64,000 nt of DNA from P36-A1 sp049478495 (GTDB lineage: Bacteria > Bacillota_I > Bacilli_A > JAJDGJ01). The notes below the pieces were generated by a model, which had not been told where the DNA came from, did no database searches, and worked only from the letters and a program-made list of their open reading frames with translations. The translations under genes were made by a program, and so were the position numbers. Position 1 is the first letter of the stretch; every line of letters starts with the position of its first letter. Location: NCBI RefSeq assembly GCF_049478495.1, contig NZ_CP168083.1, positions 1,860,001 through 1,924,000 on the forward strand, written 5' to 3'. This document shows positions 19,033 through 27,958 of this stretch, piece after piece.

Positions 19033-19762
19033 TTTTATCACCTAAAAACATTTCTTTTACTTGTTCTGTATAACTACCATCTTCATTATGAGCATATATA
19101 GGTTTCTCAATTATTAAACCTCCTGCATTTCCTTGAAATCTACCTTCAATTAATATCATATTAGCTTGTTGATTAATTCTTGGATAGATGAATTGAATTC
19201 TTTTTGGTTCTATTTTGTATTTTTTCATCAATTCAATTATCTCAATCATTCTATCTGGTCGATGTATCATTGCAAAACGACCATTATTTTCTAATATTTT
19301 AGCAGCACTAGCAATTATTTGTTCTAATGTTATTTTTATTTCATGTCTTGCAATTTGTAAAAATTCATTTTCATTAACATTGCTACATTCTTTCACTTTG
19401 AAAAATGGAGGATTACAAACTACTGTACCTACTTTTATATTTAAATTTTTCACAAAGTCTTTTATATCTGAATGAACTACTTCTACTTGTTCTTCTAAGT
19501 TGTTTAAAACTATATTCTTATTAGCTAAGTCTACAGCTTCCTTTTGTATCTCAACAGCTATTATTTTCTGATTAGTCATTGTTGAAAGCATTAGAGGTAT
19601 TGCTGCATTATTAGTTCCAAAATCTACTATGGTCTTATTTTTTTTTGAAATAAAAACAAAGTGGCTTAACAAAACACTATCCAAAGAAAAGTTAAACATA
19701 TCTTTTCTTTGGATTATTTTTAATTTTTTATTTTCTAGTAAGTAATTTTCTACTTCTACCAT
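19019..19762 (-). CDS. trmN6: tRNA1(Val) (adenine-37-N6)-methyltransferase-like protein (YabB/TrmN6)
   Basis: SAM-dependent Rossmann methyltransferase of 247 residues. Motif I is DFGTNNAAIPL at 47-57, and motif IV is NPPFF at 117-121, the signature of N6-adenine/N5-glutamine methyltransferases. Its place between ricT and rsmI matches YabB of Firmicutes, an orthologue of TrmN6 that modifies A37 of tRNA-Val in Escherichia coli. Target identity in this organism is inferred. It starts with ATG overlapping the ricT stop and overlaps rsmI at its 3' end, so it is co-translated in one operon. Confidence 0.87.
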   Translation of the reverse strand: MVEVENYLLENKKLKIIQRKDMFNFSLDSVLLSHFVFISKKNKTIVDFGTNNAAIPLMLSTMTNQKIIAVEIQKEAVDLANKNIVLNNLEEQVEVVHSDIKDFVKNLNIKVGTVVCNPPFFKVKECSNVNENEFLQIARHEIKITLEQIIASAAKILENNGRFAMIHRPDRMIEIIELMKKYKIEPKRIQFIYPRINQQANMILIEGRFQGNAGGLIIEKPIYAHNEDGSYTEQVKEMFLGDKNEKI

Positions 19763-20547
19763 TTTATTTCCTTCTTATCTATAAACTTAACTATACCGCA
19801 ACCTTCTATCTTAACTTGATCTAATAGTATATTTAATCCAGTTACTTTGAAATTAGAACCTTCATATTGTACATGAGTACCTAGTTTTGGAAAACTCTTT
19901 TTCTCTGTTGAATATTGATCATTTTCATACTTAAGACAACATAGTAAACGTCCGCATAATCCTGATATCTTAACTGGATTTAATGAAAGCATTTGGTTTT
20001 TAGCCATATTAATTGAAATATTATCAAATTCTTTTAAAAATCTAGTACAACATATAACCATTCCACATGGTCCTAGTCCACCGACTAATTTAGCTTTATC
20101 TCTTGCACCAATTTGTTTAAGCTCTATTCTTGTTTTAAAATTAGAAGCAAGCACTTTAAGTAGTTCTCTAAAATCGACTCTATCATCACTTACATACATG
20201 AACAATAATTTACTTTGATCTAAGTTATATTCTGTTTCTACTAGAGACATTTCTAAACCTGGAAATTCTTTTAATATTTCCACAAATTTATCGTGTGCTA
20301 TTTGTGCCATTTCAAGATTTTTTTCAAACTGCTCTTGATCTTTTTTAGATGCTTTTCTTAAAATTGGCATCAAATCTTTTGCTGGAATATTTGAATTTTT
20401 AACATCTGGATTACATATTTTTGCTAGTTCTGGTCCGCGTACTGTATCTACAACAACTAAGTCATCAATTTTAACTTTAAGTTTATCATCACTTTTAAAA
20501 TAGTACTCTTTTTTATTTTCTTTAAAAGTTATTGATGCTACTCTCAT
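19756..20547 (-). CDS. ricT: RicT/YaaT-type PSP1 protein
   Basis: A PSP1-domain protein of 263 residues. In Bacillus, RicT (YaaT) works with RicA and RicF in an Fe-S-containing complex that stimulates RNase Y-dependent mRNA maturation. The diagnostic cysteine pairs are present: CGMVICC at 161-167 and CGRLLCC at 198-204. It starts with ATG overlapping holB. It sits in the expected tmk-holB-ricT order, but darA (yaaQ), yabA and yazA of the Bacillus cluster are absent between these genes. No ricA or ricF is visible in the window. Confidence 0.92.
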   Translation of the reverse strand: MRVASITFKENKKEYYFKSDDKLKVKIDDLVVVDTVRGPELAKICNPDVKNSNIPAKDLMPILRKASKKDQEQFEKNLEMAQIAHDKFVEILKEFPGLEMSLVETEYNLDQSKLLFMYVSDDRVDFRELLKVLASNFKTRIELKQIGARDKAKLVGGLGPCGMVICCTRFLKEFDNISINMAKNQMLSLNPVKISGLCGRLLCCLKYENDQYSTEKKSFPKLGTHVQYEGSNFKVTGLNILLDQVKIEGCGIVKFIDKKEIKW

Positions 20548-21473
20548 TCTATAACACCCTCAATCTTTATTGCAAATGCATCTACTAATAAGTCTTTGTT
20601 CATATTAGATTCTAATTGTAATCTAGCACTTAAGTTTGCATCTAATAACATTTCATATACTCCTGGTTTTATTAACTCTTTTGTAATTTCTTTGTCTACT
20701 CCTAGAGTAGTTAAAAATACAGAGTTAGTTAGAGTTGCATAGAATAATTCAAAGTATATTTTTAATTGATCTTTATCTAATGATGAAAGAGTTTCATAAC
20801 TAACTAAATAAAAGTTTCCATGTGATATATTAGAAAACATTTTTTTGGCAGTTTCTTTATAGTATTGAAATACATCACTATCTAAAATATTTTGCATAAT
20901 TACTTCATCGTGTGTTATTAATGAAACTAGATCTATGTCTGTTGAATCATAATTATCTATTAAAAATGATTTTATTTGTTCAATATTATTATTTGCTAAA
21001 CGATACATTAGTGATCTAGACACAATAGTATCTAATACTTTTTCGCTATTTTGTGTTGTGAAGATAGCATATACTGATTCATTTGGTTCCTCAACAAATT
21101 TTAATAAGGCATTTAAAGCAATACTGCTGGCATTTTCGATATATTTAATTATATATATTTGTGAGTTTGTTGCTTCTAAAGCTGTTTTTGAAAATCTTTT
21201 TTGTATTTCTAAAACATTTTCTTTTTTTAGGGTCTGATTACTTAAATCAAACTCTATAATATCAACTAATTTTTTTTCGACAACTCTTTTATATACTAGT
21301 GGATCAAATTCTTTATTATCACTTATGATTCTAGTACATAAATAATCTACTGCTTTATCTAATAGAAACGTAGAATTACCTTCAATCATCATTGCATGTG
21401 GTAGTTTTTCAAAGGCTAAACAATTATCTATCATTTTCACAAATTTGCTTTGTGATTTTATAAAATTATCCAT
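20544..21473 (-). CDS. holB: DNA polymerase III subunit delta'
   Basis: Clamp-loader subunit of 309 residues. It has an N-terminal AAA+-like region with degenerate nucleotide-binding residues (LPHAMMIEGNS in place of a Walker A), the conserved NALLKFVEEP block near residue 119, and SRS at the sensor-1/arginine-finger position. The zinc-binding cysteines of some delta' subunits are lacking, as in many low-GC relatives. ATG after AAAGGAG. It overlaps tmk by 8 nt and ricT by 4 nt, a compact operon of replication and RNA genes. Confidence 0.9.
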   Translation of the reverse strand: MDNFIKSQSKFVKMIDNCLAFEKLPHAMMIEGNSTFLLDKAVDYLCTRIISDNKEFDPLVYKRVVEKKLVDIIEFDLSNQTLKKENVLEIQKRFSKTALEATNSQIYIIKYIENASSIALNALLKFVEEPNESVYAIFTTQNSEKVLDTIVSRSLMYRLANNNIEQIKSFLIDNYDSTDIDLVSLITHDEVIMQNILDSDVFQYYKETAKKMFSNISHGNFYLVSYETLSSLDKDQLKIYFELFYATLTNSVFLTTLGVDKEITKELIKPGVYEMLLDANLSARLQLESNMNKDLLVDAFAIKIEGVIE

Positions 21474-22098
21474 TTAAGTTCTCCTTTATTATATTTTTTA
21501 CTTGTTCAAATACGGTATCGATGTCTTGTGAAGCATCTACTGTTCTAAACCTTGACTTATACATATCTCTAATCATTAAGTACCCATCATAAACTTTTTG
21601 ATGAAACTCGATATCTTCTAAGTCTAATCTATTTACTTCTCTATTATTATTTGAAGCAATTCTAGCTAGTCCTATATGCGGTTTCACATCAAAAAATATT
21701 GTTAGATCAGGCATTTTACCTTGTATTGCAAAGTTATTAATACTTAATACTTGCTCAACACCTAATCCTCTTGCAATACCTTGATAGACTAATGAACTAT
21801 CTATAAATCTATCGCATAACAAAACTTTATTTTCTTTTAGTGTAGGCACTATTATTTCATCAAAGTGTTGTGCCCTACTTGCAGCAAATAGTAAAGCTTC
21901 AGTTGTTGCAGATAAGTTTTTATTATTCTCATCTAAAACAACACCCCTAATTTGCTGTGCTATTGCTGAACCACCTGGTTCTCTTGTCTTTATAAAATCA
22001 ATACCTTCAGTCTTAAAGTATTGTGTAATTTTCTCTAGTATTGTGGTTTTACCACTTCCATCTGGACCTTCGAATGTTATAAACAATCCTTGTTTCAT
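21466..22098 (-). CDS. tmk: thymidylate kinase
   Basis: Phosphorylates dTMP to dTDP for DNA synthesis. The P-loop GPDGSGKT lies at residues 11-18, TREPGG in the substrate region at about 38-43, and DRFIDSSLVYQG (the DR motif) near 96-107. Length is about 210 residues, typical. The start is taken as the ATG at 22098, which follows AAGGTG at good spacing; the in-frame GTG 9 nt upstream overlaps the ribosome binding site. First gene of the operon; a TATAAT hexamer lies at 22121-22116. Confidence 0.95.
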   Translation of the reverse strand: MKQGLFITFEGPDGSGKTTILEKITQYFKTEGIDFIKTREPGGSAIAQQIRGVVLDENNKNLSATTEALLFAASRAQHFDEIIVPTLKENKVLLCDRFIDSSLVYQGIARGLGVEQVLSINNFAIQGKMPDLTIFFDVKPHIGLARIASNNNREVNRLDLEDIEFHQKVYDGYLMIRDMYKSRFRTVDASQDIDTVFEQVKNIIKENLNG

Positions 22099-22115
22099 TT
22101 TTATCACCTTATATT

Positions 22116-22145
22116 ATTATACATTATTAAAGTGTCCTTTAACAA
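22116..22145 (-). promoter_or_regulatory. candidate promoter of the tmk operon
   Basis: Minus strand: -10 TATAAT (22121-22116) with a weak -35 TTGTTA (22145-22140) 18 nt upstream. It is 18 nt from the tmk start codon, directly after the terminator of the preceding operon. Confidence 0.45.
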
Positions 22146-22182
22146 TATTTTATTAATTTGGATTTTATTTATATCTTTAAAG

Positions 22183-22208
22183 AAAAAAGTGCAAATTATA
22201 TTGCACCT
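22183..22208 (-). terminator. terminator after the tgt/pseudo-HAD operon
   Basis: Minus strand: GGTGCAA, a 5-nt loop, TTGCAC, then six T residues. It sits 3 nt beyond the stop codon at 22211. Confidence 0.85.
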
Positions 22209-22210
22209 TG

Positions 22211-23155
22211 TTAGTCAAATTTGTAAAATCTTAAAACAAATATAAGCATTGGAAATGAAATAATTCCTGCCAATAGCATTACTATTCCTACATTAAAGCC
22301 TATGAATACTCCAAGTGATAATACGATTAATAAAGCTGTTAGAAAGTTAGGAATAATCCCTATAATATAGCCAACTATATTATCAAAATTAAATGGTTGT
22401 TCATTAATGAATGTTGTTGTTAAGTAATATGTTACACATATCCATAAAAAGAATCCAATAAGAAAGGCTTCTAATAAAGGAAGAAATATAGTTAATATTT
22501 CAGCACTTACTACGGCTAATACCATTGTTGCTAATGAGAGTATTAAAAATGATAACCACTTTTTATTTGTACTATTGTAAAGTATCATATCCTTAAGTCT
22601 CATTTCGTATTGATCATAATCAATTACTTCATGATCTCTATAAACTAATATATAATCTGCCATCTTCATTAATGCTTTATCTCTAAAATTGTAAATAAAT
22701 AATTGATTTATATGGTTAATTTTATATTTCTTAAGGTTTAAGATTTTATTGTTACCCATGTTAAGACCACCAATTATTTCTCTGTTACGCAAATCATATT
22801 CTGTGCATAAACAATTATATTGATTCCTATTTATAAATAATTCTAATAGAAATGCTGGCTCACCAGTTATAATTAAATCTTCTTTCCCTACACCAAATCC
22901 ACCTAAATCTAATTTATGAATGTTACTCACTTTAAATAAGTTTAAATCACTAACTGTTAAATTACTTAATAGTACTTCATAAAAATGATTTGCTAATTTA
23001 GTTGAATTGATCATTTTAAGTAGATACTTTATTAAATCTGGTATCAAAGTCAAAAATGAAAACAATCTTCTTGGTTTTAATTTAATTATGAAGAACATTA
23101 AATCTATTGATAAATATCCATCATATATTACTTTACTAAATGAAAAAACTCTCAT
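22211..23155 (-). CDS. membrane protein with degenerate HAD-phosphatase-like N-terminal domain
   Basis: A 314-residue protein, not a named family as far as I recognise. The first ~180 residues read like a HAD phosphoserine-phosphatase-type domain. The expected motif I (DFDGT-like) is SFSKV at 5-9 followed by IYDGYLSID. Motif II is IITGEP at 95-100, followed by AFLLE. The motif III lysine could be K137. Motif IV is NFRDKALMKMAD at 156-167, without the acidic pair. Both catalytic aspartates of motif I are lost, so it should be inactive. The last third (about 202-308) has roughly four membrane helices. It follows tgt by 12 nt and ends at a terminator. The HAD link is inferred from reading alone. 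Confidence 0.55.
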   Translation of the reverse strand: MRVFSFSKVIYDGYLSIDLMFFIIKLKPRRLFSFLTLIPDLIKYLLKMINSTKLANHFYEVLLSNLTVSDLNLFKVSNIHKLDLGGFGVGKEDLIITGEPAFLLELFINRNQYNCLCTEYDLRNREIIGGLNMGNNKILNLKKYKINHINQLFIYNFRDKALMKMADYILVYRDHEVIDYDQYEMRLKDMILYNSTNKKWLSFLILSLATMVLAVVSAEILTIFLPLLEAFLIGFFLWICVTYYLTTTFINEQPFNFDNIVGYIIGIIPNFLTALLIVLSLGVFIGFNVGIVMLLAGIISFPMLIFVLRFYKFD

Positions 23156-23167
23156 TATTTCAACTCC

Positions 23168-24304
23168 CTAAAATCCTTTATTTGATTCTGGATCTATTCC
23201 GTATTTTTTATAAAAATCGTTTTTAAAATCAATAAATCGATCATTTTTTATTGCTTCTCTTGCTTGTTCTACAAGATTAATAATAAATCTTGTGTTATGT
23301 ATACTTACTAATCTTTGACCAAATGGCTCATTTGCTGAAAATAAATGTCTTAAGTATGCTCTAGTATAATTTTGGCAACAATAACAATCACATTCATCAT
23401 CTAATGGTTCAAATGATTCTTTGTACTTAGCATTTTTTATGACAACTCTTCCTTTTGATGTCATTGCACTACCATGTCTTGCAATTCTAGTTGGTAACAC
23501 ACAATCAAAGATATCAATTCCACGTTCTATTGCTTCTAATACTGAAACCGGTGAACCAACTCCCATTAAATATCTTGGTTTATCTTCTGGTAAATATTTA
23601 ATAGCCATATCTATCATATTTTTATAAATATCTTTAGGTTCTCCTACACTTGTACCACCAATAGCATATCCATCAAAATCCATTTTCACTAATTCTTCTG
23701 CACATGATTTTCTTAATTCAGGATAGTTTCCACCTTGTACAATTCCAAAAAGGGCTTGATCATCACTTCTAGCATGTGCTTCTTTTCCACGTTTTGCCCA
23801 GCGTAAAGTTCTTTCTGTACTTTCTCTTGCATATTTATAATCTGCAGGAAATGGAATACATTCATCAAAACTCATAATAATATCAGCACCGATTTTATTT
23901 TGTACACCAATACTTATTTCAGGAGACATGAATAATTTCTTTCCATCAATATGAGATTTAAAAGTAACTCCTTCTTCGGTAATATTTCTTAAATTACTTA
24001 AAGAAAATACTTGGTATCCTCCACTATCTGTCAACATAGCTTGATCATAGTTCATAAATTTATGAACACCACCAGCTTTTTCGACTAAATCAGCACCTGG
24101 TCGTAACCATAAGTGATAAGTATTAGCTAGTATTACTCCAGCTCCAGTTGCTTTTACTTCTTCTGGAGATAATGTTTTTACTGTTGCTTGTGTTCCTACT
24201 GGCATGAACATTGGTGTTTCAAATGTTCCATGTTTTGTAGTAATTGAACCAAGTCTTGCATTGCTTTGCTTACATTTATATTTTAATTTATAATCTAAAT
24301 TCAA
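23168..24304 (-). CDS. tgt: queuine/preQ1 tRNA-guanine transglycosylase
   Basis: Exchanges guanine-34 for preQ1 in tRNAs with GUN anticodons. The catalytic residues are visible: D93 in TDSGGYQVFSL, MSFDECIPFPADY near 144-156, and the nucleophile D267 in FDCVLPTRIARHG. Zinc ligands are C305, C307 and C310 with a later histidine near 336. Length of 378 is normal. The start is TTG after GAGGTG; no ATG fits better. No queA, secDF or yajC neighbours are present. It is paired instead with the degenerate-HAD membrane protein. Confidence 0.95.
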   Translation of the reverse strand: MNLDYKLKYKCKQSNARLGSITTKHGTFETPMFMPVGTQATVKTLSPEEVKATGAGVILANTYHLWLRPGADLVEKAGGVHKFMNYDQAMLTDSGGYQVFSLSNLRNITEEGVTFKSHIDGKKLFMSPEISIGVQNKIGADIIMSFDECIPFPADYKYARESTERTLRWAKRGKEAHARSDDQALFGIVQGGNYPELRKSCAEELVKMDFDGYAIGGTSVGEPKDIYKNMIDMAIKYLPEDKPRYLMGVGSPVSVLEAIERGIDIFDCVLPTRIARHGSAMTSKGRVVIKNAKYKESFEPLDDECDCYCCQNYTRAYLRHLFSANEPFGQRLVSIHNTRFIINLVEQAREAIKNDRFIDFKNDFYKKYGIDPESNKGF

Positions 24305-24401
24305 TTTCTTTCACCTCTAAACTATATTAATTATACTTAATTTATGCTCTACTAGCAACCTATTTCACATCTTGTCAATAAACTATTATTTATTACTTGA
24401 T

Positions 24402-24436
24402 AAAAAAAAGAGAGTGATTAAACACCCTCTTTAATA
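24402..24436 (-). terminator. terminator after APC permease
   Basis: Minus strand: GAGGGTG, a short loop, CACTCTC, then eight T residues, just past the permease stop codon. Confidence 0.88.
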
Positions 24437-24449
24437 TTATAATAATTGC

Positions 24450-25823
24450 TTATTCTGCTATAGGACCTTCCCCATTACTTTTCTTAACTGAATTATTAAT
24501 AAAGTATCCTACTACTAGAATTAAAATTACAATTCCAGAGTATAAAGCCCAAGCTTCATTTGTTGAAATGAATGAATATACAATATAACCTTGTCCAATA
24601 ATACCAATCACTGGAGCAATTACTGATTTTAGAATTCCTGCACCTTCTCTAGTACCATACTTAATAGAAGCTAGTAACAAGATAATGATTAATATTGCCA
24701 TTGCCATGATTGGAATGTCATCAAATGCAATTGTACTGAACATATAGCTTGCACCATCTGCAGCACCTTCAGCAGCGATTGCTTGAATTGAATAAAGTAC
24801 AAACCAAACTAAAGCAGCAGCTAAAGTTAAATATGAAGCATTACCAGTAGTTCCATATTTAGTTTCTTGTGCAAAGAATTTAGAATTTGGTAAGTCATTG
24901 TTAACAGCTAATGCATGTGGATATCTAAATGCAGCCATAAGGTTACCATTTAAAGTTCCCATTACTGAGATAACAACACAGAAGATAATTAATTTACCAC
25001 CCATATTACCTAGTAACATTGTAGCAGCTTCTGCAACGTGTCCATCACCTAAGTCTACGATTCTCTGTGGGTTATCTTTGAATAACATTGTCATTCCTGT
25101 AAAGTATAAAACATAAGCTGCAGTTACGATAATAGCGTTAATTGCAAGAACTTTTGCGATATCTTTTTGTGGATTTTCCATGTCTCTAGACAGTGTAGCA
25201 ACTGATGTCCATCCATCAAAAGCAAATGCCATTGAAAGAAGTGGAGCAGTAAATAAAGCCATTTCAAAATTACCAATTCCTGAAGATACAACTCCCATAT
25301 CAAACTTAGCCATTCCCATTACACCAACAATAACAATTGGGAATAATTTGATGATAGTAGCAGCTGATGAGAATAATGCTGAAAACTTAGTACTGAAATA
25401 GTTCCAAGCATAGCAAAGAAGTAATAAACATAAAGCTACTCCTTGAACTAAGATAGCACTTGGATTTACAACGCTAACTAGGTCTAGTAAGAACCCAGAA
25501 GCTACAATTGATAAAATTCCCATTAATGTAGGAATATATACAAATGTTGTAAACCATCCAGTAATGAAAGCTGCTTTATTTCCATAGCATTCTTCCATAT
25601 AACCTACGATTCCACCTTCTTTAGTAGATCGTGCTGCAAGAACTGACATACCAATTCCTGCGAAAATTAATGTGAAACCTAATACTAGCCATGCTAAGAT
25701 AGCAACTCCGACATTTGCGTGCGTCATCGCTAGGATGTTATCGGCACGGAAATAAATTCCTGAACCGATTACCATACCTACGGCAGTAAGAAGGGCTTCA
25801 GTAAACGTGATCTTTTTATTCAT
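24450..25823 (-). CDS. APC-superfamily amino acid permease
   Basis: A 457-residue transporter with about twelve membrane segments. The N terminus has the APC signature GMVIGSGIYF at residues 16-25, and FAFDGWTSVATLSRDMENP in the middle marks the LAT-like branch. It is a single-gene unit with its own strong promoter and terminator. In a lysine-fermenting genome a role in lysine uptake is attractive, but specificity cannot be read from the sequence and no lysine riboswitch precedes it. ATG after a GGAGG ribosome binding site. Confidence 0.88.
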   Translation of the reverse strand: MNKKITFTEALLTAVGMVIGSGIYFRADNILAMTHANVGVAILAWLVLGFTLIFAGIGMSVLAARSTKEGGIVGYMEECYGNKAAFITGWFTTFVYIPTLMGILSIVASGFLLDLVSVVNPSAILVQGVALCLLLLCYAWNYFSTKFSALFSSAATIIKLFPIVIVGVMGMAKFDMGVVSSGIGNFEMALFTAPLLSMAFAFDGWTSVATLSRDMENPQKDIAKVLAINAIIVTAAYVLYFTGMTMLFKDNPQRIVDLGDGHVAEAATMLLGNMGGKLIIFCVVISVMGTLNGNLMAAFRYPHALAVNNDLPNSKFFAQETKYGTTGNASYLTLAAALVWFVLYSIQAIAAEGAADGASYMFSTIAFDDIPIMAMAILIIILLLASIKYGTREGAGILKSVIAPVIGIIGQGYIVYSFISTNEAWALYSGIVILILVVGYFINNSVKKSNGEGPIAE

Positions 25824-25874
25824 GTTTTTTCCTCCTTATAAAGATAGTCTATACAACTATATGATTACGCATTT

Positions 25875-25903
25875 AGTATAACGAACGTACACATAAAAGT
25901 CAA
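25875..25903 (-). promoter_or_regulatory. sigma-A-type promoter of the APC permease
   Basis: Minus strand: -35 TTGACT (25903-25898), 17-nt spacer, -10 TATACT (25880-25875), about 50 nt from the start codon. The spacer contains GTACGTTCGTTA, which could be an operator, but no clear dyad was confirmed. Confidence 0.7.
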
Positions 25904-26025
25904 ACATTTGTTCATATTTTTTCCACACTAACAGAGTTTCTTTACTAGTTTAATCATTCATTAACAATATATGCGAGTATCAATAAGTTAAATAACTACC
26001 TTAGGTATAGGCTTTTAATAAGTTC

Positions 26026-26058
26026 AAAAAAAAACAACCCGTATTATCAACGAATTGT
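26026..26058 (-). terminator. terminator after parA-parB
   Basis: Minus strand: ACAATTCGT, 7-nt loop, ACGGGTTGT (nine pairs including two G-U), followed by about nine T residues. Confidence 0.8.
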
Positions 26059-26110
26059 AAATTTATAAATTTTTTATTGTATATCAGTTAAAATTAGCTT
26101 AATAATATAA

Positions 26111-26977
26111 TTAATCAATATTCACATTAAGCAATTCCATTAATCTGTTTAAATCATCTTCATTTTCAAAGTAGATATTAATTGATTTATTATCTACTTT
26201 AACTTTTGTGCCAAGTCTTTCTCTTAAGTTTGACTCAACTTCTAAATACTCAGCATTTACTTGTTTGATTTTCTTTTTAGGTTTATGTTCTGTTTTGAGA
26301 TCTTGTACTAGTTTTTCTGTCTCTCTTACACTTAGATTTTTTCCTAAAATTTCATTTACAACTATCTCTAAAATATCATTGTCTAAGCCAATCAATACTT
26401 TAGCATGTCCCATGCTAATTTTTTGATTTAATATTAACTCTTTTATTCTTTCATTTAAAGATAACAATCTAAGTGTATTAGCTATGTGAGAGCGTGATTT
26501 ACCCATCTTCTTAGCTAATTCTTCTTGAGTGTAGTTAGAATAATCCATAATTTGTTTTAAAGCTTCAGCTTCTTCAATTGGATTTAAATTTTCTCTTTGA
26601 ACATTTTCCAACAAAGCTATTTCCATCATACTTTTATCATCAATATCAACAATAATAGCTGGCAAAGTTTCTAGTGCTACTTTAATTGCAGCACGATATC
26701 TTCTTTCACCTGCGACAATATTATAACCAATGGCAGCTTTTTTTACTATAATTGGAGTAAAAACACCGTGCTCTGAAATAGATTGTGCTAGTTCTTCTAT
26801 TTTCTCATCATCAAAAACTTTACGTGGTTGAAAAGGATTAGGAGTGATATCACTCAATTTTAAACTAACTACTTCATCTTTATTATAATTTTGTTCTAAC
26901 TCATCAATGAATTCATTTACATCGCCACCTAATAAGGCTTCTAAACCTTTACCAAGTTTTTTATTACTTTTTGCCAT
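26111..26977 (-). CDS. parB: chromosome partitioning protein ParB (Spo0J/Noc family)
   Basis: CTP-dependent DNA clamp that loads at parS sites. It has the LGKGLEALLGG N-terminal ParA-stimulating peptide, the NPFQPRK box and GERRYRA of the CTP-binding domain, then a helix-turn-helix (TQEELAKKMGKSRSHIANTLRLL). The C-terminal dimerisation region is short. I place the start at ATG 26977, after AGAGGTGAG; an in-frame GTG at 26986 overlaps that site. It overlaps parA by 14 nt. A canonical parS (TGTTTCACGTGAAACA-like) was not seen in the intergenic DNA of this window. Confidence 0.93.
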   Translation of the reverse strand: MAKSNKKLGKGLEALLGGDVNEFIDELEQNYNKDEVVSLKLSDITPNPFQPRKVFDDEKIEELAQSISEHGVFTPIIVKKAAIGYNIVAGERRYRAAIKVALETLPAIIVDIDDKSMMEIALLENVQRENLNPIEEAEALKQIMDYSNYTQEELAKKMGKSRSHIANTLRLLSLNERIKELILNQKISMGHAKVLIGLDNDILEIVVNEILGKNLSVRETEKLVQDLKTEHKPKKKIKQVNAEYLEVESNLRERLGTKVKVDNKSINIYFENEDDLNRLMELLNVNID

Positions 26978-27737
26978 TAGCTTCACTCACCTCTTTAGCT
27001 AAACTTTCATAGTCTCTGCTACCTGGAGAATTTGGCGCATATTCACTTATAGGCATTCCACTTCCAGGTGCTTCACTCAGCTTTACATTTCTATTTACCA
27101 CAGTTTCATATACTTTATTTTTAAAGTATTTTCTTACTTCTTTTGCAACTTCCATGCTTAGATTATTTCTTTTATCATACATAGTTAAAAGAACTCCTTC
27201 AATTTTCAAATTATGATTGAAGTTTTTTTGTACTAATCTTATAGTCATTAATAATTGAGTTAATCCTTCTAATGCAAAAAATTCACTTTGAACTGGAATC
27301 ATAACTGAGTCTGCTGCAGTTAAAGCATTAGTATTTAAAACTCCTAAAGAAGGTGGACAATCAATTATTATAAAATCGAAAAAGGGTCTTAGTTTTTCAA
27401 GTTGGGTTTGAAGCATTTTCTCTCTTCCATTTGTAACACTTGCAAGTTGTAAATCAACACCAGCAAGGTCAATGCTTGCAGGCATTATAATTAAATTTAC
27501 AAACTTGGTTTGTACTAAGGCTTCCTCAGCTTCGCATTGATGCATTATTACATCATATACTGACTTTTCTACTGTTGGTTTATCTATCCCTAATGCGCTA
27601 GTACTATTACCTTGAGGATCTAAATCTACAAGTAATACTTTGTATTCCATATGTCCTAATGCAGATGCTAAATTTACACTAGTGGTTGTTTTACCAACAC
27701 CACCCTTTTGATTGGTAACTGCCATTATTTTTGCCAT
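26964..27737 (-). CDS. parA: chromosome partitioning ATPase ParA (Soj)
   Basis: Deviant Walker-type ATPase of 257 residues. KGGVGKTT at 11-18 contains the signature lysine. DLDPQGNSTSALGI (Walker A' region) starts near residue 39, and FDFIIIDCPPSLG (Walker B) near 115-127. It works with ParB in origin segregation and in regulating DnaA. It is divergent from the plus-strand AAA+/VWA operon across a 210-bp region. The rsmG/mnmG neighbours usual near a Firmicutes origin are absent here. Confidence 0.95.
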   Translation of the reverse strand: MAKIMAVTNQKGGVGKTTTSVNLASALGHMEYKVLLVDLDPQGNSTSALGIDKPTVEKSVYDVIMHQCEAEEALVQTKFVNLIIMPASIDLAGVDLQLASVTNGREKMLQTQLEKLRPFFDFIIIDCPPSLGVLNTNALTAADSVMIPVQSEFFALEGLTQLLMTIRLVQKNFNHNLKIEGVLLTMYDKRNNLSMEVAKEVRKYFKNKVYETVVNRNVKLSEAPGSGMPISEYAPNSPGSRDYESLAKEVSEANGKK

Positions 27738-27958
27738 GATTCATCCCCATTTCTTAAATTCATTCTATTATATTTTACCATTTTAGAACACTACATTCAA
27801 TTATATACAAAACACATTATAATTTTATTTTTTTATTAACACTAATAGTGTATCAAAATTCTAGATTATTTAAAGTTTAGTTAAAAACTAGTGTTGTCTT
27901 ATACAAGTTAAAAATTTATCAGTATAATAATTATAATAACAAAAAGGAGTTGTTTTAC
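27738..27958. promoter_or_regulatory. divergent promoter region, parA (-) and AAA/VWA operon (+)
   Basis: TATAAT-like -10 hexamers face left (27772-27767) and right (about 27922-27927). A near-dyad ACACTAATAGTGT (about 27839-27851) and an outlying half-site TAGTGTT about 45 bp to its right could be operators. A strong AAGGAG precedes the GTG at 27959. Confidence 0.45.

Noticed and set aside
26111..27949. parS site near parA-parB
   Set aside because: No TGTTTCACGTGAAACA-like 16-mer seen in the intergenic regions; I did not exhaustively score coding DNA.
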